DNA of 37,041 nucleotides from Mycoplasma sp. CAG:472 (GCA_000437315.1 FR899424.1:1-37041), one strand, 5' to 3'; counted from the stretch's first letter, positions 1 to 8,272 are shown. The notes: generated by a model from the letters alone, not told the origin. Numbers and translations are program-made.

Positions 1-486
1 AGTATTAATTTTTATTTTATTTTTACAATATAAAAATATGACTATGTTAGTAAAATAAATAACTCCCATTATCTTTATTACATTATTAATATTATTTAAT
101 ATTAACATTAAATAATTATATAGAAAAAGAGGATTATTAAAACTTGTAAAGCATAATAATTTACTTGCATTATCTTCATTAATACAATTATTATCCAGAT
201 AATTTTTAATTAGAATCGCATTTATTGGACTTCCTGATAATATAGAATTTATAAATATATATAATTTATCACTTTTAAATATTTTATTGAAATAATAAGG
301 AAAATTACATTTTAATAATAGATTATTTAAGATCATCATAATAAATAAAAAAGGGAATACTTTTAAAATATACATTTTAAAACTTAAAAAAGTAATATTT
401 GATAAGGAAGTATTTTCTTTGAATATTAAGTAAATAAATAAGTATATAAGGATTATAAAAATAATATTTATTCTTTTTTTATTCAT
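1..486 (-). CDS. ylbJ: YlbJ-like membrane protein (partial, C-terminus beyond window)
   Basis: The reverse strand stays open from an ATG at 486 to the left edge, giving 162 residues. It starts MNKKRINIIF and has a hydrophobic segment at about residues 7-21 and another at about 40-50. A Gly/Pro turn LSGSPINAILIKNYL (about 83-97) is followed by the segment SKLLCFTSFNNPLFL. A turn of the SG-P-A type followed by T-F-NP is what I associate with YlbJ, a Gate-domain (nucleoside-recognition) membrane protein required for sporulation in Bacillus. The divergent neighbour is ylbL-like, and ylbJ and ylbL lie close together in Bacillus too, which supports the call. The C-terminal part is outside the window, so intactness cannot be judged. 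Whether this organism sporulates is unknown. Confidence 0.65.
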   Translation of the reverse strand, partial: MNKKRINIIFIILIYLFIYLIFKENTSLSNITFLSFKMYILKVFPFLFIMMILNNLLLKCNFPYYFNKIFKSDKLYIFINSILSGSPINAILIKNYLDNNCINEDNASKLLCFTSFNNPLFLYNYLMLILNNINNVIKIMGVIYFTNIVIFLYCKNKIKINT

Positions 487-527
487 ATTTTTCTTAAAAT
501 TTGTTATAATTATCTAGGTGATAATAA

Positions 528-1529
528 ATGTTTAATAAAATATATGATTGGTTAAAAAACTTTATTAGAAATAATTTAAAAGGTTTAATAATTTTAATAG
601 GGATTATATTTTTATGTTTTTATAAAGTACCTTATGTGATATATACTCCCGGAGGTTCTATTAATTTAAATAATAGAGTAGAAATAACTAATGAAAATAA
701 AATAAGTGGTAGTTATTATATGAATTATGTTTCAGTTATGAAAGCAAATGTACCTGCAATTGTATTATCGTTATTTGTACCTAATTGGGATATATATAAT
801 GAAGAGGATATTACAGGTTTAGATTATAAAACTCTTTTTAAAATAGAACAAATTGATTTAAAAAATTCAATTTATTTAGCAAGTTTAAATGCATATAGAA
901 AAGCTGGTAAAACTATAAATGTTACATTAGAAAAACCTTATGTTACATTAGTTAGCGAGGAAAGTAAAACTAATCTTTTAGTTTTAGATGAAATAATATC
1001 TATTGATGGTAAAAAATTTACTAAATTAAGTGAGTTTCAAGAATATATAAATTCATTAGATTTTGATGATAAAGTAACATTTGTTGTTAAGGAAAATGGT
1101 AAAGAAAAAGAAAAATATGCTTATGTAATTAATCTTGAAGGTGAAAAAAAAGTAGGTATAAGTATTGTTACTGAATATGATTTTGAAAGTGATCCAAAGC
1201 TTGAAATGAAAACAAAAGCTTCAGAAGCAGGTTCTTCCGGAGGATTAATGCTTTCTCTAGAAATATATGATAAATTAACTAGTAAAGATTTATCACATGG
1301 TAAAAAAGTTATGGGTACTGGAACTATTGATGAAGATGGTAATGTTGGTGCTATCGGAGGAGTAAAATATAAAATGTTAGGAGCTCAAAAAGATGGTGCT
1401 GATATATTCTTTGTCCCAAAGGAAAACTATGATGAAGCCAAAAAAGTATATAAGAAAAATAATTTATCATTTGAACTAGTTATGGTTGAAACTTTTGATG
1501 AAGCAATTAATTATTTAAATAACTTATAA
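528..1529 (+). CDS. ylbL: YlbL-like PDZ-Lon (S16) membrane serine protease
   Basis: 333 residues. One N-terminal membrane segment (about 19-33) is followed by an extracytoplasmic PDZ-like part (about 130-205, with LVLDEIISIDGKKF) and a Lon-type S16 protease domain. The Ser-Lys dyad is visible: Ser237 in AGSSGGL and Lys280 in VGAIGGVKYK, a spacing normal for YlbL/Lon. In Bacillus subtilis, YlbL helps remove the division inhibitor YneA after DNA damage (family knowledge); a similar role here is inference. AGGTGAT at 516-522 is a suitable ribosome site for the ATG at 528, and TGT-TATAAT (502-510) is an extended -10. It heads a run continuing into the 1560 gene and mutS. The usual neighbours coaD and rsmD are absent. 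Confidence 0.85.
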   Translation: MFNKIYDWLKNFIRNNLKGLIILIGIIFLCFYKVPYVIYTPGGSINLNNRVEITNENKISGSYYMNYVSVMKANVPAIVLSLFVPNWDIYNEEDITGLDYKTLFKIEQIDLKNSIYLASLNAYRKAGKTINVTLEKPYVTLVSEESKTNLLVLDEIISIDGKKFTKLSEFQEYINSLDFDDKVTFVVKENGKEKEKYAYVINLEGEKKVGISIVTEYDFESDPKLEMKTKASEAGSSGGLMLSLEIYDKLTSKDLSHGKKVMGTGTIDEDGNVGAIGGVKYKMLGAQKDGADIFFVPKENYDEAKKVYKKNNLSFELVMVETFDEAINYLNNL

Positions 1530-1559
1530 ATTTTGTTATAATACTTTTAAGGAGGGTTT

Positions 1560-2336
1560 ATGGAGTATTCATACGCGGAAAATTATTTATTAAATTTGTA
1601 TGCTTCTCTTGTTAAAGAGAAAAATTATGATAAATTTAAAAAAATATATGATAATATTGTAATTTTATATACTAAAGAAGATACTTTTATTGCAAGTAAT
1701 ATTATTAAAACTCTTAATTTTTATTATGCTGTAAGTTTTAATAAAACAGTAAATGAAGACTACATCTATAATGAATTTCTTAATAATGAAGAAGAAGCAT
1801 TAGACCTTATTATAAATTTTTATAGTAAAATAATTATTAAGGATAAAATAATGGATTTAGCTAGTGATAATTTAAAAGAACTTACTTATGAAGTAAGAAG
1901 TTTAAATGATTTTTTAAGATTTACTTTGATGGAAGTTTTTAGTGCTATACTTCACAGTATTCAAACAGATCCTTTTATAGAATTAGAACTATTTTTAAAT
2001 AGTGATGTAGAAACTAGTAATGATATTGTAAATGAAAAAATAAATATTTTACGTAATTATAAACCTTATTTAGCAAATATAATTTATAGTGATTTATTTG
2101 AACACTTATCTTTAAGCAATGATAAAGAGATTGTAGAAATTAAAAATATGATAAAATATATAATTTTAAATAGAGATAATTTTGAAACTGAAGTACTTCT
2201 TCGAAAAGAAATATTAAAATTATATATTACTTTAAATATGAAAAATTATAAAAGAAAGGAAGCAAGAAAAAAGTTTAGTGAGGAAGATTTTTCTTTAATA
2301 AGAAGGATAAATCCTTTATACAAACTAGATAGTTAA
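1560..2336 (+). CDS. Hypothetical protein between ylbL and mutS
   Basis: 258 residues, not recognised. There is no signal peptide or membrane segment. Composition and pattern suggest an all-alpha cytosolic protein rich in Asn, Lys, Ile and Leu. The C-terminus is basic (NYKRKEARKKFSEEDF). An excellent Shine-Dalgarno AAGGAGGG (1550-1557) precedes the ATG closely, and TGT-TATAAT at 1534-1542, just past the ylbL stop, could give an extra promoter. Its stop is one base before the mutS ATG, and mutS has no good Shine-Dalgarno of its own, so mutS is probably translated by coupling to this gene. Coupling suggests a link with repair or simply operon economy. I cannot assign a function. Confidence 0.75.
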   Translation: MEYSYAENYLLNLYASLVKEKNYDKFKKIYDNIVILYTKEDTFIASNIIKTLNFYYAVSFNKTVNEDYIYNEFLNNEEEALDLIINFYSKIIIKDKIMDLASDNLKELTYEVRSLNDFLRFTLMEVFSAILHSIQTDPFIELELFLNSDVETSNDIVNEKINILRNYKPYLANIIYSDLFEHLSLSNDKEIVEIKNMIKYIILNRDNFETEVLLRKEILKLYITLNMKNYKRKEARKKFSEEDFSLIRRINPLYKLDS

Positions 2337-2337
2337 T

Positions 2338-4854
2338 ATGAAAAGATGTGAAGTAGATAGAAATAAATTAAGTCCAATGATGGCTCAATATATGCAGATA
2401 AAAGATAAATATGCTGATGTATTATTGTTTTATCGTTTGGGTGATTTTTATGAACTTTTTTTCGAGGATGCATTAATTGCCTCAAAAGAGCTTGAACTTA
2501 CTTTAACTGGTAGAGTAGCAGGTTTAGAGGAAAGAGTACCAATGTGTGGTGTTCCTTATCATGCTGTAAAAAGTTATATTGAAAAAGTTATAAATAAAGG
2601 ATATAAAGTAGCAATATGTGAACAACTCGAAGATCCTAAAACCACTAAAGGTATGGTAAAAAGAGGTGTAACTGATGTTATTTCTAAAGGCACAATTGCC
2701 GATCTAGAACTATTAAAATCATATGAAAACTCTTTTGTAGCATCACTTTTAGTTTACCCAGATACTTATATATTAACAGCTTTAGATATTTCTACAGGAA
2801 GACTAATAAGTTCCAAAGTATCAAAAAATATTAATAAAATTATTACTGAAATATTTAAGTATAACATTAAAGAAATTATTTTTAATGGTAATGAAGAAGT
2901 ACTTTTAATAAATACTTTAAAAAATGATTATAATATAGAAATTGATTATTATAATGAACTTGCGGATATTCTTCCGGAAAATATTGATAATAAGCTTAAT
3001 GATATAAGATGTAAAATGGGTGTTAGACATTTATTTGGCTATTTAACTTTATCACTTAAGGATTTATCGACAATTAATGATATTGAGATAATTTCTAATG
3101 AAGATTATTTATATATGGATGCCTATAGTGCAAATAATTTAGAACTTACTGAAACAGTTCGTAATAAAGATAGAGAATTTTCTCTTTTATGGCTTTTAGA
3201 TAAATGTAAAACAGCAATGGGAAGTAGAAAACTAAGAAATATACTTCTTTCACCGCTTAAGGATATATCACAGCTTAATAAAAGATATGATATGATTGAA
3301 AAACTTAATGATGAATTTATTTTAAAGGATAATCTTATTTCACTTCTTGATGAAATATATGATATAGAGCGTCTTACTGGTAAACTTACAAATGGCTCAT
3401 TTAATGCAAGAGATATGCTCCAGTTAAAAAGAAGTTTAAAATCTCTTCCAGAAATAATTGAAATAGTTAAAAAATTAAATTTTGATTTAGAAATTAAACC
3501 TTTTAAAGATATTTATGATTTACTTGAAAAAAGTATTTATGAAGATCCTCCAATCACTTTAAAAGAGGGTTATCTTATTAAAGAGGGATATAATATTGAC
3601 TTAGATAGCCTTCGTGAAATAAAGAAAAATGGTAAAGATTTTATTGCTAAATTTGAAAATGAAATTAAAGAGAAAACAGGATTTAAAAATTTAAAAGTTG
3701 GTTTTAATAAAGTATTTGGTTATTATATTGAAATAAGTAAAGCTCAAGCAAAAGACGCAGAAAAATTTGGCTTTGAAAGAAAACAAACCCTTGCTAATGG
3801 CGAAAGATTTATTTCTCCAGAGTTAAAAGAAAAAGAAGATATGATTCTAAATGCAGAGGAAAAAATCATTGATCTTGAATATTCACTTTTTATGGATATT
3901 AAAAATGAAGTTAAAACATATGTCGAAGATATGCGTAAAACAGCTGATAATTTAAGTTTTTTAGATGTAATGGTAGCATTTTCAATTGATAGTGAAAAAT
4001 ATAATTTAGTAAGACCACTTCTTAATGAAAATCACGATTTAGAAATTATCGAAGGAAGACATCCTGTTGTGGAAAATACATTAAAAGGTTCTTTTGTAGC
4101 AAATGATTGTAAAATGAATGAAAATATATGTGCTTATTTAATAACTGGACCAAATATGAGTGGTAAATCTACTTATATGAGACAAATTGCAATAACTATT
4201 ATAATGGCTCAAATAGGCTGTTTTGTACCTTGTAAATCTGCAAAGTTACCAATAATAGATAAAATTTTTACTAGAATTGGTGCGTCTGATGACCTTGCCG
4301 GAGGTAAATCCACTTTCATGGTAGAAATGAGTGAAGCAAATAATGCAATTAGTAATGCCACTGAAAATAGCTTAATAATCTTTGATGAACTAGGAAGAGG
4401 AACTGCAACTTATGATGGTATGGCAATTGCTCAAAGTATAATTGAATATATTTGTGATAACATTAAATGTAAAACTTTATTTTCAACTCATTATCATGAA
4501 CTTACTATATTAGATAAAAAATATAAATCTATTAAAAATGTTCATGTTGATGCAAAAGAAGAAAATGGTAATTTATACTTTCTTCATAAGGTTAAACCTG
4601 GTGCTATTGATAAAAGTTATGGTGTTCATGTTGCCTCTTTAGCGGGACTTCCTGAAAGCCTTATTAAAAGAGCAGATGAAATATTAAATAATCTTGAAAA
4701 TTCAAATAAAAAAGAGCCGGTTAAAGAACAATTATCATTTGACTTCGAGGAAAAGAAAGAAAAACCAAAAGATATTCTCGAGGGAATTGATATTTTAAAT
4801 ACAACACCAATCGAAGCATTAAATATTTTATATAAGTTAAAGGAAAATAAGTAA
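2338..4854 (+). CDS. mutS: DNA mismatch repair ATPase MutS
   Basis: 838 residues, full length for MutS (about 850). The mismatch-reading Phe-X-Glu is at F37-E39 in GDFYELF. Walker A is GPNMSGKS at 604-611, followed by the GAxD segment TRIGASDDLAGGKSTFMVEM, Walker B LIIFDELGRGT and the STHYHEL switch. Near the C-terminus QLSFDF (798-803) matches the beta-clamp binding motif of Firmicute MutS. It binds mismatches and recruits MutL. Unlike in most Firmicutes, mutL does not follow; the next gene is a polysaccharide deacetylase. The ATG is one base after the preceding stop, which points to translational coupling. Confidence 0.97.
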   Translation: MKRCEVDRNKLSPMMAQYMQIKDKYADVLLFYRLGDFYELFFEDALIASKELELTLTGRVAGLEERVPMCGVPYHAVKSYIEKVINKGYKVAICEQLEDPKTTKGMVKRGVTDVISKGTIADLELLKSYENSFVASLLVYPDTYILTALDISTGRLISSKVSKNINKIITEIFKYNIKEIIFNGNEEVLLINTLKNDYNIEIDYYNELADILPENIDNKLNDIRCKMGVRHLFGYLTLSLKDLSTINDIEIISNEDYLYMDAYSANNLELTETVRNKDREFSLLWLLDKCKTAMGSRKLRNILLSPLKDISQLNKRYDMIEKLNDEFILKDNLISLLDEIYDIERLTGKLTNGSFNARDMLQLKRSLKSLPEIIEIVKKLNFDLEIKPFKDIYDLLEKSIYEDPPITLKEGYLIKEGYNIDLDSLREIKKNGKDFIAKFENEIKEKTGFKNLKVGFNKVFGYYIEISKAQAKDAEKFGFERKQTLANGERFISPELKEKEDMILNAEEKIIDLEYSLFMDIKNEVKTYVEDMRKTADNLSFLDVMVAFSIDSEKYNLVRPLLNENHDLEIIEGRHPVVENTLKGSFVANDCKMNENICAYLITGPNMSGKSTYMRQIAITIIMAQIGCFVPCKSAKLPIIDKIFTRIGASDDLAGGKSTFMVEMSEANNAISNATENSLIIFDELGRGTATYDGMAIAQSIIEYICDNIKCKTLFSTHYHELTILDKKYKSIKNVHVDAKEENGNLYFLHKVKPGAIDKSYGVHVASLAGLPESLIKRADEILNNLENSNKKEPVKEQLSFDFEEKKEKPKDILEGIDILNTTPIEALNILYKLKENK

Positions 4855-4881
4855 TTTTTTCCTTTTTTCATATAATTAATT

Positions 4882-5568
4882 ATGAAAAATATTTTAAAAT
4901 ATATTTTAATTTTATGTTTACTATTTATTATGATTTGTTATCCTAAAAATATTCCTGTTTTAGGTGAAAATAATACTACTTTAATATTTACTTTTGATGA
5001 TGGTCCAAATGGTGAAAATACCTTAGAAATATTAGATTATTTAGAAAGTCATAATATGTCCGCAACATTTTTTATGGTGGGAAATAAAATGTCTAGTCAA
5101 AAAGATTTAGTAAAAAAAGTATATAATTCAAATAGTGAGATAGGGTATCATAGTTATGATCATACTTTATTTACAAAAAATAAAATTAAGAATATTATAA
5201 ATGATTTTGATAAAACAAATAAAATATATTATGAAATTACAAAAGATTATCTTTCTCTTACAAGGCCTCCATACGGAGAATATAATAATAAAATTTTAAA
5301 AGCACTTAATACTTCATTTATTTTATGGGATAAAGATACTCACGATTGGAAATATAAAGATACGGATTTTATAGTAAAATATGTTTTAGAAAATGCAAAT
5401 GATAAAGATATTATTCTTTTTCATGATTCTTATAAAACGACAGTTAAAGCAGTTAAAAAATTAATTGATATTTTATATGAAAATAATATAAAAGTATTAA
5501 GTGTAACAAATTATGCTAAAGAAAATAATATAAAACTTGAAAATAAAGTATACTATTCGTTTAAATGA
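4882..5568 (+). CDS. Polysaccharide deacetylase (NodB/CE4), probably envelope-acting
   Basis: 228 residues with an N-terminal hydrophobic signal or anchor (about 4-20) and a complete CE4 catalytic set: motif 1 TFDDG with D39 and D40, motif 2 HSYDH (H90, H94 for metal), motif 3 RPPYG, motif 4 with DTHDW, and motif 5 LFHDS. Such enzymes remove acetyl groups from peptidoglycan or other amino sugars outside the membrane; the substrate cannot be read from the sequence. There is no Shine-Dalgarno. Instead a TATAAT (4871-4876) lies 5 nt before the ATG, as expected for a leaderless mRNA started separately from mutS. It ends in TGA, showing UGA is a stop here. Confidence 0.9.
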   Translation: MKNILKYILILCLLFIMICYPKNIPVLGENNTTLIFTFDDGPNGENTLEILDYLESHNMSATFFMVGNKMSSQKDLVKKVYNSNSEIGYHSYDHTLFTKNKIKNIINDFDKTNKIYYEITKDYLSLTRPPYGEYNNKILKALNTSFILWDKDTHDWKYKDTDFIVKYVLENANDKDIILFHDSYKTTVKAVKKLIDILYENNIKVLSVTNYAKENNIKLENKVYYSFK

Positions 5569-5582
5569 TTTTAAAATTTATA

Positions 5583-5611
5583 TTGCAAGTTATAAAATAA
5601 TTTGTTATATT
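5583..5611 (+). promoter_or_regulatory. Sigma-A-type promoter before the decayed gene
   Basis: TTGCAA (5583-5588), a 17-nt spacer and TATATT (5606-5611) with an extended TGT just upstream. It is followed at 5628-5635 by the ribosome site AGAAAGGA, so the control signals of the gene at 5642 look intact although its reading frame is not. Confidence 0.6.
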
Positions 5612-5641
5612 TAAATAGTCAGAGTTTAGAAAGGACTAAAT

Positions 5642-5889
5642 ATAAAAAAGTTTGATAAATTATATTCAAAATCTGGTTTTATTAGAGATTTGGCTTTTAT
5701 AAAAATATTTATAGATAACTATGATTTATATAATAATAATGAACTTGGACAAGAGTTATTAAGTAAAATGTCAAAAATGAAACAATTAAAAGTCTAATCA
5801 AAAATAATATACCAGAGGAAGATATAATAAAATTCGTTCAAATATCTAAAGAAGAATTGGATAAAATTAAGAAAAGTATGGGTAAATAA
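5642..5889 (+). pseudogene. Frameshifted remnant, possibly PD-(D/E)XK transposase/Rpn-like C-terminus
   Basis: A reading frame opens at ATA (5642), 6 nt after AGAAAGGA, where an ATG would be expected. It gives about 51 residues ending MSKMKQLKV and stops at 5795. The next frame then continues LIKNNIPEEDIIKF...SKEELDKIKKSMGK to a TAA at 5887. A one-base loss in the A-run near 5789 would explain the break. The second half resembles the C-terminal helical tail of Rpn/PD-(D/E)XK transposase-like proteins, with a pattern like 'NNIPEEDIIK...SKEELDKIK'; this is a weak match by eye. Lost start codon plus frameshift make it a likely pseudogene. The first half is not recognised. Confidence 0.5.
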
Positions 5890-5905
5890 AGCTCATACTT
5901 TTTTT
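5872..5905. terminator. Intrinsic terminator, probably bidirectional
   Basis: Perfect 9-bp stem: AAAAGTATG (5872-5880) pairs with CATACTTTT (5894-5902), with a 13-nt loop containing the pseudogene stop and a T-run after it. The minus-strand gene ending at 5904 meets the same hairpin. Confidence 0.7.
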
Positions 5906-6242
5906 ATATAATACCAACTTCAATCTCATTTTGTCCTTGATATTCAATATATAAATAAATGGTACCAGCAATAAAAAACATTATCGAAGCAAACTCTCTT
6001 AAAGAACCATATTTACTATTTCTAATATTTTCATAGTTAATAATTACAAAATATAAGTATATTAAAAGACCTATTACAAGTACTGTAAGATTAATATTTT
6101 TATATACTTTTTTTGATTTATAATCTTTAGTAAAAAGATATTTTTCTTCATAATAATTTGATACTATTGCCATTACAAAAATAAATATATATATAAGCCA
6201 AATAATATTTTCTTTATCTAAATTCTTTAATTTATCTTCCAT
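5904..6242 (-). CDS. Small membrane protein, unknown function
   Basis: 112 residues, not recognised. There are three hydrophobic stretches: about 13-27 (IIWLIYIFIFVMAIV), about 51-68 (LTVLVIGLLIYLYFVII) and about 84-99 (FASIMFFIAGTIYLYI). Charged linkers separate them and the tail is short (EYQGQNEIEVGII). It begins 22 nt after the stop of the 100-aa gene at 6265-6567, so the pair probably forms one unit of two small membrane proteins. No Shine-Dalgarno is evident before its ATG. The conserved-looking gene pair lies in the accessory patch between the deacetylase and the Xer gene; nothing in the sequence assigns a role. Confidence 0.65.
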   Translation of the reverse strand: MEDKLKNLDKENIIWLIYIFIFVMAIVSNYYEEKYLFTKDYKSKKVYKNINLTVLVIGLLIYLYFVIINYENIRNSKYGSLREFASIMFFIAGTIYLYIEYQGQNEIEVGII

Positions 6243-6264
6243 AATAAAAAATATGTAATAAAGT

Positions 6265-6567
6265 CTATATTTTATTCTTTATTACATATTCATTTATCTT
6301 TTTAACTTCAATTTTCTTAATAGCAAATATAAATCCAAATCCTATTAAAAGTATACTTATATTATAAAAATAATCAATAAATTTAGGATCTTTAGTACTT
6401 ATTAATAGATATATACCAATTCCAATACATAAAACTCCACATATAAATGAGGAAATAAGTTGCTTTTTTACATATTTACCCAAAGAAGTTTCATAATATT
6501 TTTGTTTTACTTCTTTTCTTTTTTCTTTATCCAATCTTAAATATTTAACTTTCAATTTAATCACCAT
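6265..6567 (-). CDS. Small two-helix membrane protein, unknown function
   Basis: 100 residues, not recognised. A strongly basic N-terminus (about 1-36, many Lys and Arg) precedes two hydrophobic segments: about 37-56 (ISSFICGVLCIGIGIYLLIS) and about 67-83 (NISILLIGFGFIFAIKK). The tail is basic. This fits a small inner-membrane protein whose charged N-terminal part faces the cytoplasm. ATG at 6567 and GTG at the next codon are both possible starts. There is no Shine-Dalgarno. A TGA-TATTAT element (6572-6577 on this strand) lies 4 nt before the ATG, compatible with a leaderless message. Confidence 0.6.
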   Translation of the reverse strand: MVIKLKVKYLRLDKEKRKEVKQKYYETSLGKYVKKQLISSFICGVLCIGIGIYLLISTKDPKFIDYFYNISILLIGFGFIFAIKKIEVKKINEYVIKNKI

Positions 6568-6633
6568 ATTTATAATATCAAATTAACATTAAAAAGTATA
6601 GATTTTTTGATAAAAATAAAGTACAATTAAATT

Positions 6634-7506
6634 ATGGAAAGTATAGAAAAAAACATTGATAAATATATAGATTATTTAAAATATGAAAAGAAACTAAGTA
6701 ATAATACAATTAGCTCTTATTATGAAAATCTTAAAAAATTTTATAGTCATTTTGAAAAGAAAAATATTTTAAATTTAAATGCTGATGAAATTAGAGATTT
6801 TCTTTATGATGAAGGTATAGTAGCTAGAACCAGAGCACATTACTTAACTGTTTTAAATTCATTTTATAATTATATGATAAGCATTGAGTATGTTAAAACT
6901 AATCCTTGTGAAACCATTAAACTTCCGAAACTTGAAAAAAAATTACCATCTTTTTTAACAATCGAGGAAGTAGATAGGCTTTTAAATATTAATCCAGTTA
7001 AAATATATGATTATCGTAATATTGCAATGATGGAAACTTTATATGCCACTGGTATAAGAGTAAGTGAACTATGTAATATGAAAATATCTGATATTGATTT
7101 TAATGAATGCACTATAAAAATATTTGGTAAAGGTAGTAAAGAAAGAATTGTACCTATGAATGATAGCACATATAATGCCTTAAAAAATTATATTGATAAT
7201 TATAGGCCATTTTTACTAAAAACTAAAGTTAGTGATTATGTATTTATAAATAATTTTGGTAATGTTATAAGTAGAGTGGGCTTTTTTAAAATACTTAAAA
7301 AGTTATGTAAGGATGCTGGAATTAACAAGGATGTTTCTCCGCATACATTAAGACATTCTTTTGCAACCCATTTACTTAATAATGGAGCAAATTTAAGAGT
7401 CATTCAGCATCTTTTAGGACATAGTAATATAACTACTACTCAAATATATTCACATCTTTCTAATGAATCTTTAAAAGAGGATTATAAAATGCATCCAAGA
7501 GATTAA
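6634..7506 (+). CDS. xerD: Xer-family tyrosine recombinase (XerC/XerD)
   Basis: 290 residues, typical XerC/XerD size. The N-terminal SAM-like core-binding domain (about 5-90) is followed by the catalytic domain with every active residue present: R142 in ATGIRVSEL, K166 in GKGSKER, H237 and R240 in HTLRHSF, H263 in LLGHSNI and nucleophile Y272. It ends in HPRD, like Xer proteins that resolve chromosome dimers at dif with FtsK. LPSFLTIEEVDRLL is closer to XerD than XerC, but this is a judgement by eye, and it could be the only Xer in the genome. No Shine-Dalgarno is seen; TACAAT (6622-6627) is 6 nt before the ATG. It lies beside a toxin-antitoxin island, but its features are those of a housekeeping enzyme. 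Confidence 0.85.
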   Translation: MESIEKNIDKYIDYLKYEKKLSNNTISSYYENLKKFYSHFEKKNILNLNADEIRDFLYDEGIVARTRAHYLTVLNSFYNYMISIEYVKTNPCETIKLPKLEKKLPSFLTIEEVDRLLNINPVKIYDYRNIAMMETLYATGIRVSELCNMKISDIDFNECTIKIFGKGSKERIVPMNDSTYNALKNYIDNYRPFLLKTKVSDYVFINNFGNVISRVGFFKILKKLCKDAGINKDVSPHTLRHSFATHLLNNGANLRVIQHLLGHSNITTTQIYSHLSNESLKEDYKMHPRD

Positions 7507-7519
7507 CTACATACAAAAG

Positions 7520-7542
7520 GGAAGGGGTTACCTTCCTTTTTT
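7520..7542. terminator. Intrinsic terminator after xerD
   Basis: GGAAGG (7520-7525), loop GGTTA, CCTTCC (7531-7536), then six T. The reverse strand also has a short T-run after the stem, so it can end the minus-strand toxin/mini-protein transcript as well. Confidence 0.75.
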
Positions 7543-7554
7543 CATATATAATGC

Positions 7555-7677
7555 TTATTTAGATCTTGAGTTAGCTCTAGCATTTGTAGAATTACTTCTT
7601 GCAGATTGTGAATTACTTCTAGCGTTGTTTCTTGCTTTAGCTTTACAAGTTCTAGCATTACTTCTTGAATTACTCAT
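7555..7677 (-). CDS. 40-aa basic heptad-repeat mini-protein
   Basis: A short gene of 40 residues with a perfect AGGAGG (7684-7689) 6 nt before its ATG. The protein starts MSNSRSNARTCKAKARNNAR and consists almost only of Ser (10), Asn (8), Ala (7), Arg (7) and Lys (3). It has no acidic and almost no hydrophobic residue. Its C-terminal half is three heptads of the pattern [N/S]-A-R-[S/A]-N-S-[Q/T/R] at residues 18-38. Such a charge suggests binding to nucleic acid or another polyanion; this is inference. It begins 65 nt after the toxin stop on the same strand and may share its transcript. I do not recognise a named family. Confidence 0.7.
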   Translation of the reverse strand: MSNSRSNARTCKAKARNNARSNSQSARSNSTNARANSRSK

Positions 7678-7742
7678 TTATTTCCTCCTGATAATATTAT
7701 GGATAGTTTTGAAAAAAATACTATGGAAATAATTGGTATATA

Positions 7743-8210
7743 TTATTGAAGTTCCTTTAATAACTGAGATTTAATAGAGTCTATATCAGTAAAAAATAAG
7801 TTTAAACCATTTTCTTTTAATGATAGCATATATTTAAAATTATTTAGAATTTCTTTACATACTGCAGATGGAACTTTAACAACTTTTCCATTAATAGTAT
7901 GCCTGTTTTGTATATACTTTTTTAATGTTGGAAATGCATTTTGAATTAAGATTGCTTCCTTATTTCCGGCTATTTCTTTAATTAATATTGTTTTACATTC
8001 ACCATATTTTTTAATTTTTCTATTAACAATTTTCTGGTATTTTTGAATTTTAGAACTTAAAGGAATAAACCAAAGAATTTTACCATCTTTTATTGCTAGG
8101 TATGAAGGTCTAGAATGACCATTTTTATGATTAATCATCACACTTTTAGCATTAATTTTATCAAAAAATTCATCTTTAATATGATATAAATATCCTGTTA
8201 TTATTTTCAT
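7743..8210 (-). CDS. cptN: Type III toxin-antitoxin endoribonuclease toxin, CptN/ToxN family
   Basis: 155 residues, the size of CptN. Family marks in order: GYLYHIKDEFF (6-16), RPSY (34-37), WFIPLSSKIQKY (47-58) with the S52-S53-K54 active-site region characteristic of ToxN/AbiQ/CptN, ILIQNAFPT (87-95) and HTINGKVVKVPSAV. In this family the toxin is a ribonuclease that cuts mRNA and also cuts its own repeat RNA into units, which then inhibit it in an RNA-protein complex. The required partner is present just upstream: promoter, two structured repeats and a leaky terminator. AGGAGG lies 10 nt before the ATG. A tiny frame, ATG-AAA-TTA-TGA, overlaps the start. No family residue looks lost, so the toxin is probably functional. 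Confidence 0.88.
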   Translation of the reverse strand: MKIITGYLYHIKDEFFDKINAKSVMINHKNGHSRPSYLAIKDGKILWFIPLSSKIQKYQKIVNRKIKKYGECKTILIKEIAGNKEAILIQNAFPTLKKYIQNRHTINGKVVKVPSAVCKEILNNFKYMLSLKENGLNLFFTDIDSIKSQLLKELQ

Positions 8211-8227
8211 AATTTCATTTCCTCCTT

Positions 8228-8272
8228 AAAAAAATAATAAAAATGGAAACTCTAAAATAGATTTAGGGTTCC
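8228..8272 (-). terminator. Attenuating terminator between antitoxin RNA and toxin gene
   Basis: On the minus strand GGAACCCTAAA (8272-8262) pairs with TTTAGAGTTTCC (8256-8245), with one mismatch and one bulge, followed by a T-rich tract. In type III systems a leaky terminator here keeps the antitoxin RNA in excess over toxin mRNA. Confidence 0.75.

Noticed and set aside
4626..4871. 81-residue minus-strand frame at the end of mutS
   Set aside because: Antisense to the conserved mutS C-terminus including the clamp motif; no start signals.
8211..8225. Upstream mini-ORF ATG-AAA-TTA-TGA at the toxin start as a regulatory leader peptide
   Set aside because: Its ATG is only 2 nt from AGGAGG, too close for good initiation; chance overlap is more likely.
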